A stretch of 64,000 bases of DNA from Litchfieldella anticariensis FP35 = DSM 16096 (GTDB taxonomy: Bacteria > Pseudomonadota > Gammaproteobacteria > Pseudomonadales > Halomonadaceae): NCBI RefSeq assembly GCF_000409775.1, contig NZ_KE332377.1:1274073-1338072 (forward strand). Reading direction: 5' to 3'. The stretch's first letter is position 1. Each line of letters starts with the position of its first letter. Of the stretch, positions 1 through 8,356 are shown in pieces. A model generated the notes under the pieces. The model was not told where the DNA came from. It did not search any database and worked only from the letters and a program-made list of their open reading frames with translations. Made by a program: the position numbers and the translations under genes.

Positions 1-111
1 AGCGGCCACTGCCCTCAGCTTTCCCAGCCAGCGGCGCTCACTCACTATTTGGTCGCAATCGCCTATCGCCATACTGCCACCGAGTATCATGCCAGGGAGG
101 TATCGCCATGA
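1..111 (+). CDS. bioH: BioH-like carboxylesterase, C-terminal end only
   Basis: The first 36 codons are open from base 1 and stop at a TGA that overlaps the bioC start as ATGA. The short peptide contains GHCPQLSQPAAL, which fits the catalytic-histidine region near the end of BioH-type alpha/beta hydrolases (GHxPxLSHP). BioH removes the methyl group from pimeloyl-ACP methyl ester. The position directly before bioC and the translational overlap support the call. The rest of the gene lies upstream of the window, so the family assignment rests on a short fragment. Confidence 0.6.
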   Translation, partial: SGHCPQLSQPAALTHYLVAIAYRHTATEYHAREVSP

Positions 112-929
112 CGGTCCTGACCAAGTGCGATATCGGGGAAAGCAGCACCGAACGGCAATGGCGTCACGATTGGCGCCGCCGGGTGGCGCACGCCTTCAGT
201 CGTGCCGCTCCACATTATAGAGAGCGCGCCAGCGCCCAGCAGGCCATGGGCGATACATTGTGGGCCAGGCTACCAGCACAAGCCAACCGTGTGCTGGACC
301 TTGGTTGCGGCCCGGGGCACTGGACAGCCAGACTATCACAACGTTACGCCACCATCGCCTTGGGAGCCGATCTTGCCCCCGGCATGCTGAATCAGGCACG
401 CCGCGAACATGGCGAACGTGCCCAATGGCTATGCGCCGATGCCACCAGCTTGCCTCTTGCATCCCGCTCCCTGGGGCTGGTTTTCTCCAATCTGGCCATC
501 CAGTGGTGCCCCGACCTTGCGGCCGTGATGAACGAGCTCTACCGAGTGTTAGCACCGGGTGGCATGGCCTTGATCAACACATTGGGCCCCGGCACCTTAG
601 CCGAAGTCCAACATGCCTGGTCATATCCAGGCCGTCCTGCCGCCATTCTCGATTTTGCACCACCGGCAACGCTACGGATGAGCGCATACCATGCAGGCTT
701 TCGCCACATGGAGATCGACGCCACTCTTCAACGCTTTCATTATCCAGACCTCTCCGCTGTCATGGCCTCGATCAAAGGCGTGGGGGCACAGGCAGCTACT
801 GGTGCCCGCTTGTGCCGTAAGGATATTGAGCGTGCCACACAGCGTTACGAATCGTTTCGCGAACCCAAAGGGCTGCCAGTGAGCTATCGACTTTTGACTC
901 TCACATTGACCAAGGACCCCCTTTCCTAA
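108..929 (+). CDS. bioC: Malonyl-ACP O-methyltransferase BioC
   Basis: The protein has 273 residues, normal for BioC. It carries the class I SAM-binding motif VLDLGCGPGHWTARL near residues 64-78 and a second acidic motif (GADLAPGML) about 20 residues later. BioC methylates malonyl-ACP with S-adenosylmethionine, so that the fatty acid synthesis enzymes can build the pimeloyl chain of biotin. The start is set by the ATGA overlap with the upstream bioH end and a GGGAGG ribosome site at about 95-100. bioD starts one base after the stop, so the three genes form a tight biotin operon. Confidence 0.93.
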   Translation: MTVLTKCDIGESSTERQWRHDWRRRVAHAFSRAAPHYRERASAQQAMGDTLWARLPAQANRVLDLGCGPGHWTARLSQRYATIALGADLAPGMLNQARREHGERAQWLCADATSLPLASRSLGLVFSNLAIQWCPDLAAVMNELYRVLAPGGMALINTLGPGTLAEVQHAWSYPGRPAAILDFAPPATLRMSAYHAGFRHMEIDATLQRFHYPDLSAVMASIKGVGAQAATGARLCRKDIERATQRYESFREPKGLPVSYRLLTLTLTKDPLS

Positions 930-1613
930 ATGGCCACCTATTTCGTGACAGGCACCGATACCGATGCCGGCAAGACGCTGGTCAGCGCTGCTTTGCTGGC
1001 TTTGGCCCGACGCCAAGGGCTGACGACGCTAGGCCTCAAACCCGTGGCCTCTGGCAGCGAAGTGACAGCAGATGGTTTGCGCAACGCCGACGCTATAGCC
1101 CTGCAAGCACAGTCATATCCCGCAGTAGACTATGAAACCGTAAACCCCTACGCCTTCGCCCCGGCAATCGCGCCACATCTGGCGGCTCAACAGAGTGGTA
1201 AGGAGTTGAAGATCGATGATCTGGCTCGATCTCTTGAAAGACCAATCGCCGAACGTCGCGACCTGACACTCATCGAAGGCGCGGGAGGTTGGAAGGTACC
1301 GCTCAATGGCAGTGAAGACCTGAGCGATCTAGCAGCCAGGTTCGACTTACCGGTGATCGTGGTGATCGGCTTGCGGCTCGGTGCCATCAATCATGCGCGC
1401 CTGACACTCGATGCCATCGCCGCCCAAGGGTTACGTATCGCCGGCTGGGTCGCCAATCAGATCGACCCAAATATCGCTGCATTCGATGGTAACCTGACGA
1501 CACTCCGACACCAGCTTGTCGCCCCCTGCCTAGGCACGGTCCCCTATCTCGCACGACAAGATATCGATACCCTGGCCCAACAAGCGGCCGACCACCTGCA
1601 ATTACCGGATTAA
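930..1613 (+). CDS. bioD: Dethiobiotin synthetase BioD
   Basis: The 227-residue protein begins with the P-loop region FVTGTDTDAGKTLVSAAL and has the EGAGGWKVPL motif near residue 115, both diagnostic of BioD. The enzyme is cytosolic and uses ATP and CO2 to close the ureido ring of 7,8-diaminopelargonate, giving dethiobiotin. It directly abuts bioC and is the last gene of the biotin operon; a tRNA gene follows after about 50 bases. Confidence 0.96.
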   Translation: MATYFVTGTDTDAGKTLVSAALLALARRQGLTTLGLKPVASGSEVTADGLRNADAIALQAQSYPAVDYETVNPYAFAPAIAPHLAAQQSGKELKIDDLARSLERPIAERRDLTLIEGAGGWKVPLNGSEDLSDLAARFDLPVIVVIGLRLGAINHARLTLDAIAAQGLRIAGWVANQIDPNIAAFDGNLTTLRHQLVAPCLGTVPYLARQDIDTLAQQAADHLQLPD

Positions 1614-1666
1614 CTCGTTGACTTGCCCCCACCTATCCGTAAAATATGGGCGGCCAACGAAAGATC

Positions 1667-1751
1667 GCGGATGTGGTGGAATTGGTAGACACGCTGGATT
1701 TAGGTTCCAGTGCCTTCGGGCGTGGGAGTTCAAGTCTCCCCATCCGCACCA
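1667..1751 (+). tRNA. tRNA-Leu (anticodon UAG)
   Basis: The 85-base gene folds as a class II tRNA with acceptor stem GCGGATG/CATCCGC, discriminator A and an encoded CCA end. The anticodon arm is CTGGA-TTTAGGT-TCCAG, which puts TAG at the anticodon. There is a long variable arm (TGCCTTCGGGCG) and the T-loop GTTCAAGTC, both typical of leucine tRNA. An open frame on the opposite strand that reads through this gene is an artefact. Confidence 0.97.
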
Positions 1752-1901
1752 AAAATCCTTCTAGGTTATTGTTTTTCCTAGCCTGATATTTCGATTTTCC
1801 TCTCAGGTTGGTCCCCGGCTGGTCCCCAGCGATCATAAACGAATCCATCCTTCCCCCATTCCGGTGTAAAGAAATCACCAGCACGTTTGCGTCCGCCGAA
1901 A

Positions 1902-1956
1902 AGTAGTATATGCTACAAAAAAATAGAATTACGTATTTTATGTAGCATTAACTACA
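1902..1956 (+). promoter_or_regulatory. Paired operator-like palindromes before the rpiR operon
   Basis: Two 16-base sites share the form TGTAG-N6-CTACA: AGTAGTATATGCTACA at 1902-1917 and TGTAGCATTAACTACA at 1941-1956. Together they also make a longer inverted pair ATGCTACA ... TGTAGCAT. They flank an AT-rich stretch that would hold the promoter, and end about 20 bases before the regulator's start codon. This is a plausible autoregulatory binding region for the RpiR protein; binding itself is inferred. Confidence 0.55.
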
Positions 1957-1977
1957 AACATGCACTGAGGCAGAAGG

Positions 1978-2838
1978 ATGCCAAATCTCAAGACACTACT
2001 GTCATCACCCCCCACATCGTTGACGCAGGCCGAGCGCAAGGTCGTGCGTACCTTGCTCGACGACTTTCCTCGAGCAGGACTCGGCCCCATGGCTCGCCTG
2101 GCAGCAATGGCGGGAGTCAGTGAGCCGAGCGTCATGCGGCTAGTCCGGAAGCTGGGCTTCAGCGGCTATTCGGATTTCCAACGCGGGCTGGTCGAAGAAG
2201 TCGACGAGCGCCTGCGTTCCCCACGCATGCAGTTGGACAAACAGCGCTATAAGCACCCCTTGCCCGAAAACTGGGATGACTATCTGGCTGGCACATCGTC
2301 GCTAGTTGATGAGACACGCCAACTGATGTCAGCACCAGACATCCAAGGGCTCTGCAAGCTTCTGTCTTCTCCACAGCATCATGTCTGGCTGCACGGCGGT
2401 CGCTATAGTTTCTTCCTGGCAGGATACCTACACGCGCATTTAAGACTGATGCGTGCCAATTGCCACCTGCTTCCCGACTCAAGCCATATTGCCGATGCGC
2501 TGGCCGACATTGCAGAGCAGGATATCGTGGTGGTCTTCGATTACCGACGTTATCAGCAACAAGCGCAAACCCTGGTACGGATCGCTGCTGCCCAGGGGGC
2601 ACGGATCATACTGTTCACCGATATTTATGCTTCCCCCTTGCGGAAAAACGCGGACCTCGTCATCAGTGCGCCAGTCCAGTCGACATCGCCTTTCGACACA
2701 CTGGTACCCGCCATGGCCCAGGTGGAAGCATTGGTTGCCTGCCTGACCCACCAATCTCACGACGCACTCGACGAGCGCCTGGCCCGCATCGACAGAATTC
2801 GCTCCGAGTTTCATGTTCACCTGATCGAGGACGCATGA
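1978..2838 (+). CDS. RpiR/MurR-family transcriptional regulator
   Basis: The 286-residue protein has the RpiR layout. An N-terminal helix-turn-helix domain covers about residues 1-80 (MARLAAMAGVSEPSVMRLVRKLGFSG in two parts: sensor helix and recognition helix). A SIS sugar-isomerase fold follows at about 110-260 (HGGRYSFFLAGYLHAHL; DIVVVFDYRRY). SIS domains normally bind phosphosugars, but RpiR regulators beside amino-acid or amine genes are also common. A GAGG ribosome site sits 7 bases before the ATG. It is the first gene of a five-gene operon and probably controls it through the two palindromes just upstream. The ligand is unknown. Confidence 0.85.
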   Translation: MPNLKTLLSSPPTSLTQAERKVVRTLLDDFPRAGLGPMARLAAMAGVSEPSVMRLVRKLGFSGYSDFQRGLVEEVDERLRSPRMQLDKQRYKHPLPENWDDYLAGTSSLVDETRQLMSAPDIQGLCKLLSSPQHHVWLHGGRYSFFLAGYLHAHLRLMRANCHLLPDSSHIADALADIAEQDIVVVFDYRRYQQQAQTLVRIAAAQGARIILFTDIYASPLRKNADLVISAPVQSTSPFDTLVPAMAQVEALVACLTHQSHDALDERLARIDRIRSEFHVHLIEDA

Positions 2839-2839
2839 C

Positions 2840-3484
2840 ATGGCTATGACGTCCGTCAATTCGCCGCGCGACATGCCCTACAAGAAAAATGCAACGGCCC
2901 TGCTTTTTGTCGACATGCAAGAGGTGTGGATCCGCCCGGAGCTCGCCCCACAAGCGGACGATGAGGAATCCAGTTACTACTTCGATCGATTACGGGACAC
3001 GGTGATACCCAATCAGCAAGCGCTTCTGAGCGCTTTCCGTGGCGCCCAGCAAAATGTGCTGCATACCATCATCGAAAGCTTGACCGAGGATGGCCGCGAC
3101 CGGTCTCTCGATCACAAGCTTTCCAATATTCATCTGCCCAAGGGACACCCTCATGCCCAGGTGATTTCGGAATTGGCACCTGTCGCCAATGAAATCGTGC
3201 TACCCAAGACATCGTCGGGCGTCTTCAACTCCACGGCCATCGACTATGTGCTGCGCAATCTCAACGTGGAGCATTTGGTGATCTGCGGGGTGGTCACCGA
3301 CCAATGCGTGGACATGGCCGTGCGCGATGCCGCTGATCGCGGCTATCTCGTCACCATGGTCGAAGATGCCTGCGCCACACAAAGCGAAGCACGTCATCGA
3401 TCTTGTCTGCATGCCATCAAGGGGTACTGCTTCATTAGCGACACCCAGACCGTGCTGGAAAAAGTTGCACGAATGCAGGGCTAG
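2840..3484 (+). CDS. Isochorismatase-like cysteine hydrolase
   Basis: The 214-residue protein shows the cysteine-hydrolase triad of this superfamily: Asp in LLFVDMQEVW, Lys in VLPKTSSGVF and Cys in VVTDQCVDMAVRDAADRGY. Family members hydrolyse amide or N-carbamoyl bonds (ureidoacrylate, N-carbamoylsarcosine, nicotinamide) or isochorismate. The substrate cannot be read from sequence. A GAGG site 9 bases upstream supports the start, which lies one base past the rpiR stop. Neighbouring GS-like and formylglutamate-hydrolase-like genes point to an amide released during nitrogen-compound breakdown rather than to siderophore synthesis. Confidence 0.85.
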   Translation: MAMTSVNSPRDMPYKKNATALLFVDMQEVWIRPELAPQADDEESSYYFDRLRDTVIPNQQALLSAFRGAQQNVLHTIIESLTEDGRDRSLDHKLSNIHLPKGHPHAQVISELAPVANEIVLPKTSSGVFNSTAIDYVLRNLNVEHLVICGVVTDQCVDMAVRDAADRGYLVTMVEDACATQSEARHRSCLHAIKGYCFISDTQTVLEKVARMQG

Positions 3485-3530
3485 AAACTCGCCGCGACCT
3501 GTTCGATAACCAATACAAGAGCAATATTTC

Positions 3531-4841
3531 ATGGACCTGATCAGTATCGTCACTACGGACCTCACGGCTATCACGCGAGGCCGGGCCGTTCCTCGCGAGG
3601 CACTAGAGAAAGAAGCAGCAAGTGGCTGTGGCTGGGTGCCTGCCAATAGCGCTCTCACACCACAGGACATCATCGCCGATCCCAACCCATGGGGGTCCCA
3701 TGGCGATCTGCGCCTGGTACCGGACCTGGATAGCCAGGTGCATGTCCGCGCGATTTCTGACCAGGTTCCCGACATGCATTACGTGCATGGCAACCTGCAT
3801 ATGGTGGATGGAGATCCTTGGCCGGCATGCCCCCGTACACTGCTCGAAGCCGAGTTAGCCCGCTACCAAAGCGACCTCGGCTGGCGGGTCAAGGCTGCGT
3901 TCGAGCATGAGTTCATCCTGAACGATCCTGCTTCCTCGCCGGCACCGGCCTTCTCATTACAGGCTCAACGTCGGGCAGCGCGATTTGCTGCATGTCTGGT
4001 GGAAGCCCTAGCCAGCAGCCACAACTCGCCAGAGACCTTTCTTCCAGAATATGGCCAGTACCAGTACGAGGTGACCTGCCGGCCGGCCATGGGGCTGGCG
4101 AGTGCCGACCGCGCCATTAACGTTCGTGAGATCACACGGGACATCGCCAGGCAGCTGGGCTTGAGTGCCAGCTTCACGCCACAGCCTTCTCCGGGAAGCG
4201 TCAGCAATGGCGTTCACTTGCATATCAGTTTCCTCGACGAGAATGAGGTACCGGTATTGCCCAATTTGGAAGGTGCTGTCGGCCTGTCGAAGTGGGGCGA
4301 GCACTGGGCCGCTGGCGTGCTGCATTATATGCCAGCGCTATGCGCATTCACTGCGCCGTCGCCTGTCTCCTATCTTCGCCTCCAGCCGCACCACTGGAGT
4401 TCCGCCTATACCTGCCTGGGCGTACGAAATCGCGAGGCTGCATTGCGAGTGTGTCCGACCACACGTCTCGGCAACAAGCCGGTGGAACGACAGTTCAATC
4501 TGGAATACCGCGCACTCGATGCCACAGCCAGCCCCCACCTGGCGATGGCGGCCATCCTAATGGCCGGTCGTCTGGGAATCGAGCAACAGTTACCGATGAC
4601 AGCACGAGCCGACCAGGACCCGGATGCGCTCAGTGAGAGGGAAAGAGCGGAACTGGGAATCCTTCCTTTGCCATCGTCTTTAGGTGCTGCGATGGAGGCA
4701 TTGCAGGCTTCCCCCGAACTGGAAGCGTGCCTACCCGAGCCATTGCTAGCCACCTATCGAGCACTCAAGCGCCAGGAGCTCGCCAATGTCGAAGGCCTGG
4801 ATGACAACGCACTATGCGCCTTGTACCGCTCCATCTATTGA
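3531..4841 (+). CDS. Glutamine-synthetase-family ligase (gamma-glutamyl-ligase-like)
   Basis: The 436-residue protein is a diverged member of the GlnA superfamily. It keeps the FEHEF acidic metal-binding pair, NGVHLHISF (NGxHxHxS), SYLRLQPHHW and LGVRNREAALRV (nucleotide and phosphate region), and EYRALDATASPHLAMAA (ExRxxDxxxxPxLxxAA). It lacks the adenylylation-loop tyrosine region of housekeeping GlnA. Relatives such as PuuA and GlnA3/GlnA4 join glutamate to amines for catabolism. Here it stands between a cysteine hydrolase and an N-formylglutamate-amidohydrolase-like gene, so a gamma-glutamylation step in amine or amide use is likely; the substrate is unknown. Confidence 0.8.
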   Translation: MDLISIVTTDLTAITRGRAVPREALEKEAASGCGWVPANSALTPQDIIADPNPWGSHGDLRLVPDLDSQVHVRAISDQVPDMHYVHGNLHMVDGDPWPACPRTLLEAELARYQSDLGWRVKAAFEHEFILNDPASSPAPAFSLQAQRRAARFAACLVEALASSHNSPETFLPEYGQYQYEVTCRPAMGLASADRAINVREITRDIARQLGLSASFTPQPSPGSVSNGVHLHISFLDENEVPVLPNLEGAVGLSKWGEHWAAGVLHYMPALCAFTAPSPVSYLRLQPHHWSSAYTCLGVRNREAALRVCPTTRLGNKPVERQFNLEYRALDATASPHLAMAAILMAGRLGIEQQLPMTARADQDPDALSERERAELGILPLPSSLGAAMEALQASPELEACLPEPLLATYRALKRQELANVEGLDDNALCALYRSIY

Positions 4842-4849
4842 GGCCTATC

Positions 4850-5602
4850 ATGTTCGTCGATGCTCATCAGGACCTTGCAACTCGCTTCACGAAGCCAGCC
4901 TATACGCTGCGCCATATCGACTCATCGCATCCCGTCATGCTGCTCTGCGAGCATGCCAGCGACTATATCCCCGAGAGTTATGCCAATCTCGGCCTTCCTT
5001 CCGGAGTGCAACGCGAGCATATCGGCTGGGATATCGGTGCGCTTGCGCTGGCACAGTCGTTGAGCGATCGGCTGAAAGCCCCTTTGGTGTTGGCCAACTA
5101 TTCGCGACTGTTGATCGATCTGAATCGTCCTGTCGAGGCACCGGACAGCATACCATCTCTTAGCGACGGTTGGCGGATACCAGGGAATGTCTCGTTGACC
5201 GAAGAGGAGCGCATGGCGCGCCGATATCATTTATTCCAGCCTTTCCATGCAAGGGTCAGTGAACTGATCGACCACCGCATGAAGAAGGGCATCCCGACGC
5301 GGGTTGTCGCCATTCACTCGTTTACCCCAGCCATGCATGGCCGGCAAAGGCCTTGGGAGGTCGGCGTACTCTACGCAAAAGCCAAAGCGTATGCCGAGCA
5401 CATGATGCTTGGCCTGACTCGCGCGGGGGTTCACGTGGGCGACAACCAGCCCTACCAGATTCACCCCGATGAAGATGTCACCGTGCCCGTGCATGGCGAC
5501 GGACGCGGACTACCTTGCGTACTGCTCGAAGTTCGCAACGACCTGTTACGTACGCATACCGCAATAGAGCGATGGGTCGAACGCCTTGCACCCCTGCTTT
5601 AA
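4850..5602 (+). CDS. N-formylglutamate amidohydrolase family protein
   Basis: The chosen ATG gives 250 residues and is preceded by GAGG at 4840-4843; an upstream in-frame ATG at 4814 lies inside the GS-like gene. The protein has the family pattern LLCEHASDYIPESY near the N-terminus, LANYSRLLIDLNRP, and VVAIHSFTPAMHG for the zinc-dependent hydrolase fold. It resembles the predicted N-formylglutamate amidohydrolases found outside hut operons. Known HutG-type enzymes cleave N-formylglutamate to formate and glutamate. In this operon it may instead release glutamate from a glutamylated intermediate; that is inference. Confidence 0.8.
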   Translation: MFVDAHQDLATRFTKPAYTLRHIDSSHPVMLLCEHASDYIPESYANLGLPSGVQREHIGWDIGALALAQSLSDRLKAPLVLANYSRLLIDLNRPVEAPDSIPSLSDGWRIPGNVSLTEEERMARRYHLFQPFHARVSELIDHRMKKGIPTRVVAIHSFTPAMHGRQRPWEVGVLYAKAKAYAEHMMLGLTRAGVHVGDNQPYQIHPDEDVTVPVHGDGRGLPCVLLEVRNDLLRTHTAIERWVERLAPLL

Positions 5603-5656
5603 TCCACCCCCGGAACAACCCCACACCTTTAGTACAAACAACAATAGGTGATTGAT

Positions 5657-7000
5657 ATGTCCATTGAAAACTTTGGCTACCAACAGCAACTCAAGCGTGG
5701 CCTGAGCCTGACTGATCTGGTGATCTACGGCATGATCTTCATGATCCCCATCGCTCCCTTCGGGGTTTACGGCTGGGTGCATGCCGATGCCCAGGGGATG
5801 GTGCCACTGGCGTATTTCATCGGCATGATTGCCATGCTATTCACGGCGCTGAGTTATGCGCAGATGTCGAAAGCATTTCCCATCGCCGGGTCGGTGTATT
5901 CGTATGCCCAGCGCGGCGTGCATGAGCACCTGGGATTCATAGCAGGATGGGTGCTGCTACTGGATTACCTGTTAATCCCACCGCTTCTCTATATTTTCAG
6001 CGCCTTGGCATTGCACCATTTCTTTCCGGCCATTCCAAAGCTGGGCTGGATGCTGATTTTCCTGGTTTCCGCCACCTTGGTTAACTTGCGCGGCGTGACC
6101 TTCACGGCTCGTGTCAACAAAGCGTTTCTTATCGGCGAGTTGATCGTCTTGGCACTATTCCTGGGACTAGGTTTCGAGGCGCTCTATAGCGGCATGGGAC
6201 ATGGAAAGCTCACTCTTCAACCACTCTATGATCCAGCTAATTTCGACCTGAACCTAGTGATGACAGCGGTATCAGTGGCAGTGCTATCCTTTCTCGGCTT
6301 CGACGCCATTTCGACCTTGGCGGAAGAAGTCAAAGGCGATCCCTCCCGCCAGGTTGGCCGTGCTGCCCTGATCTCGCTATTTCTGATGGGCGGGATTTTT
6401 ATCCTGCAAACTTGGCTGGCTACCGATCTCGCTGCTGGTTTGGAGTTCGACTCGCTGGATACTGCCTTCTACGAGATCGCTGCAGCCGCGGGGGGTAACT
6501 GGCTAGGCACGTTAACCGCCATCGCTACGGCTCTTGCCTGGGGTGTCGCCGTTTCCATCGTGTCGCAAGCTGCAGTGTCACGTCTGCTTTTCTCCATGTC
6601 TCGCGATGGTAAGTTGCCTAAAGCACTATCACTCATTCATGAACGCTATCGCACCCCTCATGTCAGCCTCTATCTCGTCGCCGCACTCTCCCTGATTATC
6701 GGAGTTGTCTTCCTCGATGCGCCTGATGTGCTGACGACGCTGGTGAACTTCGGGGCTTTGACCGGCTTTTGCATTCTGCATGTGTCGGTCATTAGCCATT
6801 ACCGTATCCGTCAACGCTCACATCGCTTGCTGGCACATCTAGCCTTCCCGCTCATCGGACTCCTCATCATCGGCTATGTGCTGATCAGCATGAGCACCTA
6901 TGCCAAGGTGCTCGGCCTAGCCTGGATCGCCATTGGCATGGTGTATCTGGCAATACTGATCAAGCGTGGCAAAGGAGTGCATCTCGTATCGGAAATCTAA
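5657..7000 (+). CDS. APC-superfamily amino acid/amine permease
   Basis: The 447-residue protein is strongly hydrophobic with about 12 membrane segments. The first holds the unwound-helix motif region GMIFMIPIAPFGVYG, and FLGFDAISTLAEE marks TM6 as in other APC transporters. ATG 5657 is preferred because AGGTG lies 7 bases upstream; a GTG at 5648 in the same frame is less likely. It resembles putrescine or amino acid importers of the PuuP type. As last gene of the RpiR operon it probably imports the compound that the GS-like and hydrolase enzymes process. Confidence 0.85.
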   Translation: MSIENFGYQQQLKRGLSLTDLVIYGMIFMIPIAPFGVYGWVHADAQGMVPLAYFIGMIAMLFTALSYAQMSKAFPIAGSVYSYAQRGVHEHLGFIAGWVLLLDYLLIPPLLYIFSALALHHFFPAIPKLGWMLIFLVSATLVNLRGVTFTARVNKAFLIGELIVLALFLGLGFEALYSGMGHGKLTLQPLYDPANFDLNLVMTAVSVAVLSFLGFDAISTLAEEVKGDPSRQVGRAALISLFLMGGIFILQTWLATDLAAGLEFDSLDTAFYEIAAAAGGNWLGTLTAIATALAWGVAVSIVSQAAVSRLLFSMSRDGKLPKALSLIHERYRTPHVSLYLVAALSLIIGVVFLDAPDVLTTLVNFGALTGFCILHVSVISHYRIRQRSHRLLAHLAFPLIGLLIIGYVLISMSTYAKVLGLAWIAIGMVYLAILIKRGKGVHLVSEI

Positions 7001-7016
7001 TTGGTTCTACTGGGAT

Positions 7017-7034
7017 GGCCCCATCTGTGGGGCC
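7017..7034 (+). terminator. Stem-loop after the permease gene
   Basis: GGCCCCA-TCTG-TGGGGCC makes a perfect 7-bp stem with a 4-base loop, 17 bases after the permease stop. No T-run follows, so it may act as a 3' mRNA-stabilising hairpin or a weak terminator for the RpiR operon. Confidence 0.4.
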
Positions 7035-7253
7035 ACTGGCCACTGACCAGACTTCCACTGGCTATCAGACCACTCATATGGTCTGCTCGAAACGGTATCA
7101 CCAAGATGTTGGCGATACTCTGGCGAACCAAAAGCCTGTATTTCCATCTCAATACTGGTTTTGGTCGCTGCATTCTAATTCGAGACGCCCCGCTGTCACG
7201 ACCATGCGCCACAAGCCAAGCCCATCCCTTCTCGAAGGTGCGAGACTGACGTC

Positions 7254-7457
7254 ATGAATCGATATAGCAAAGCATCGGAACTTCCAAGGAACCATTCGAC
7301 GGCCCCAGCCATCAGCCGGAGGAGGTTCCTGCAAGGAGCTGCTAGCGTAGCGGCACTCTACCTTGCACCGGTCACCATTGATGTCGCCCAACAGCCTCGC
7401 AATCTGATCCGGCTCACCAGCGAAGCCAACATTATCGTCTTGACCGAGAAGCGGTAG
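7254..7457 (+). CDS. Small twin-arginine-signal protein, function unknown
   Basis: The 67-residue frame has a textbook Tat signal, SRRRFLQG, followed by a hydrophobic stretch (AASVAALYLAPVTI). Only about 25 residues remain after it, without a recognisable domain. It could be a small exported subunit like the short Tat proteins beside some oxidoreductases, or the leftover 5' end of a longer Tat substrate. No oxidoreductase gene is nearby. The ribosome site is weak (GAAGG about 17 bases upstream). The coding call depends mainly on the signal motif. Confidence 0.45.
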   Translation: MNRYSKASELPRNHSTAPAISRRRFLQGAASVAALYLAPVTIDVAQQPRNLIRLTSEANIIVLTEKR

Positions 7458-7493
7458 GTTTCGAGGCATCTCAAATCCACCACCCTGAACGGT

Positions 7494-7527
7494 ACTAAAA
7501 TGTTGCCTCTTCGGCGGGGTTTTTAGT
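7494..7527. terminator. Possible bidirectional terminator
   Basis: ACTAAAA and TTTTAGT bracket a small GCC-TCTTC-GGC hairpin, with GGGGTTTTT after it. It lies between the small Tat gene and the convergent 7563-8075 gene, where a bidirectional terminator would be expected. The stem is imperfect. Confidence 0.35.
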
Positions 7528-7562
7528 GCTCGGTCGAGATCAAGTACTTGAAAGAGGCTGGT

Positions 7563-8075
7563 TCAGTTCTGACGTGGGATTATCTGCTTGAATTGCGCTT
7601 TGAGATCGCCCTCTCGAACATAGATAAACGACCTCATCTCTTTGCCTGACCTAGCTACCCATTCGATTTCGTTCTGGCCTTGCACCAACAGTTGGTTAGC
7701 TTTCTCGGCAGATGAGGGAGTGCCACCATTAATCGTTCGAATGGTGCCACGCTCCATCCCATACCCTTTCAGAGGGCTATCAGGAGCCAGGCGCAGTACC
7801 CGCACCCCCCCGACTTGCTGCGGTTCGTCAGGAGACTCTGCCTCCTCGGCATCTGAATCGTCTGTTTCCTGATCCTTGAACAGGGTGTCATCAAGGGAAG
7901 TATTGATCTTCGCACATAGCATAGCGGCGATGAACAGCAAGGCGTTCAGCAGTGGAGCCCCAAGAAAGACAGCGTCGCCGTATTTGATGATGACGTACGT
8001 CGAATAAGGTGTCAGCACAGCTGCCACCGACCAAATCATGAACTCGAGAATGCTGCGTTCCCGGCGCTGAAACAT
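7563..8075 (-). CDS. Membrane-anchored protein with a PDZ-like C-terminal domain
   Basis: The 170-residue protein has two predicted membrane helices (about residues 10-32 and 38-55). An acidic linker follows at about 65-85 (DDSDAEEAESPDE), then a C-terminal part that reads like a PDZ/type II secretion GspC-like module: VLRLAPDSPLKGYGMERGTI, with INGGTPSSAEKANQLLVQG as the loop region. A strong ribosome site, GGGTGAGGG, precedes the ATG. The PDZ assignment is by pattern and is tentative. No secretion or protease genes are adjacent, so the role is unknown. Confidence 0.65.
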   Translation of the reverse strand: MFQRRERSILEFMIWSVAAVLTPYSTYVIIKYGDAVFLGAPLLNALLFIAAMLCAKINTSLDDTLFKDQETDDSDAEEAESPDEPQQVGGVRVLRLAPDSPLKGYGMERGTIRTINGGTPSSAEKANQLLVQGQNEIEWVARSGKEMRSFIYVREGDLKAQFKQIIPRQN

Positions 8076-8356
8076 CGCGTACCCTCACCCTGCGTTAGCG
8101 AATCGCCCCAGACACCATCGCTTTATTCCCGAGAACCGAGTTGTCCTTTATGGAAGATCCGCGACCAAGTGGTGGACTCGATATTTTTTATAGGAATATG
8201 GTGCATTGACCGCTGCGTGAATTGGAACCCTTGGGATGGCCTGGAAATCCACTAATTCTTTATTATTCGGGACGTTATATACTCATGAATAGCAAATGTC
8301 ATGTAAATAAATGAAACACAACGTAATGATGCCACAAGAAGATGGCCGCACCGACT

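Noticed and set aside
1806-1827. Tandem GGTTGGTCCCC/GGCTGGTCCCC after the tRNA-Leu, possible trace of an integrated element
   Set aside because: No integrase, no second copy of the tRNA 3' end and no other mobile gene is present, so an attachment site cannot be supported.
1633-1884. Minus-strand frame of 83 codons across the tRNA-Leu gene
   Set aside because: It reads through the tRNA (VRMGRLELPRPKAL is the usual antisense translation of such tRNAs) and has no other support.
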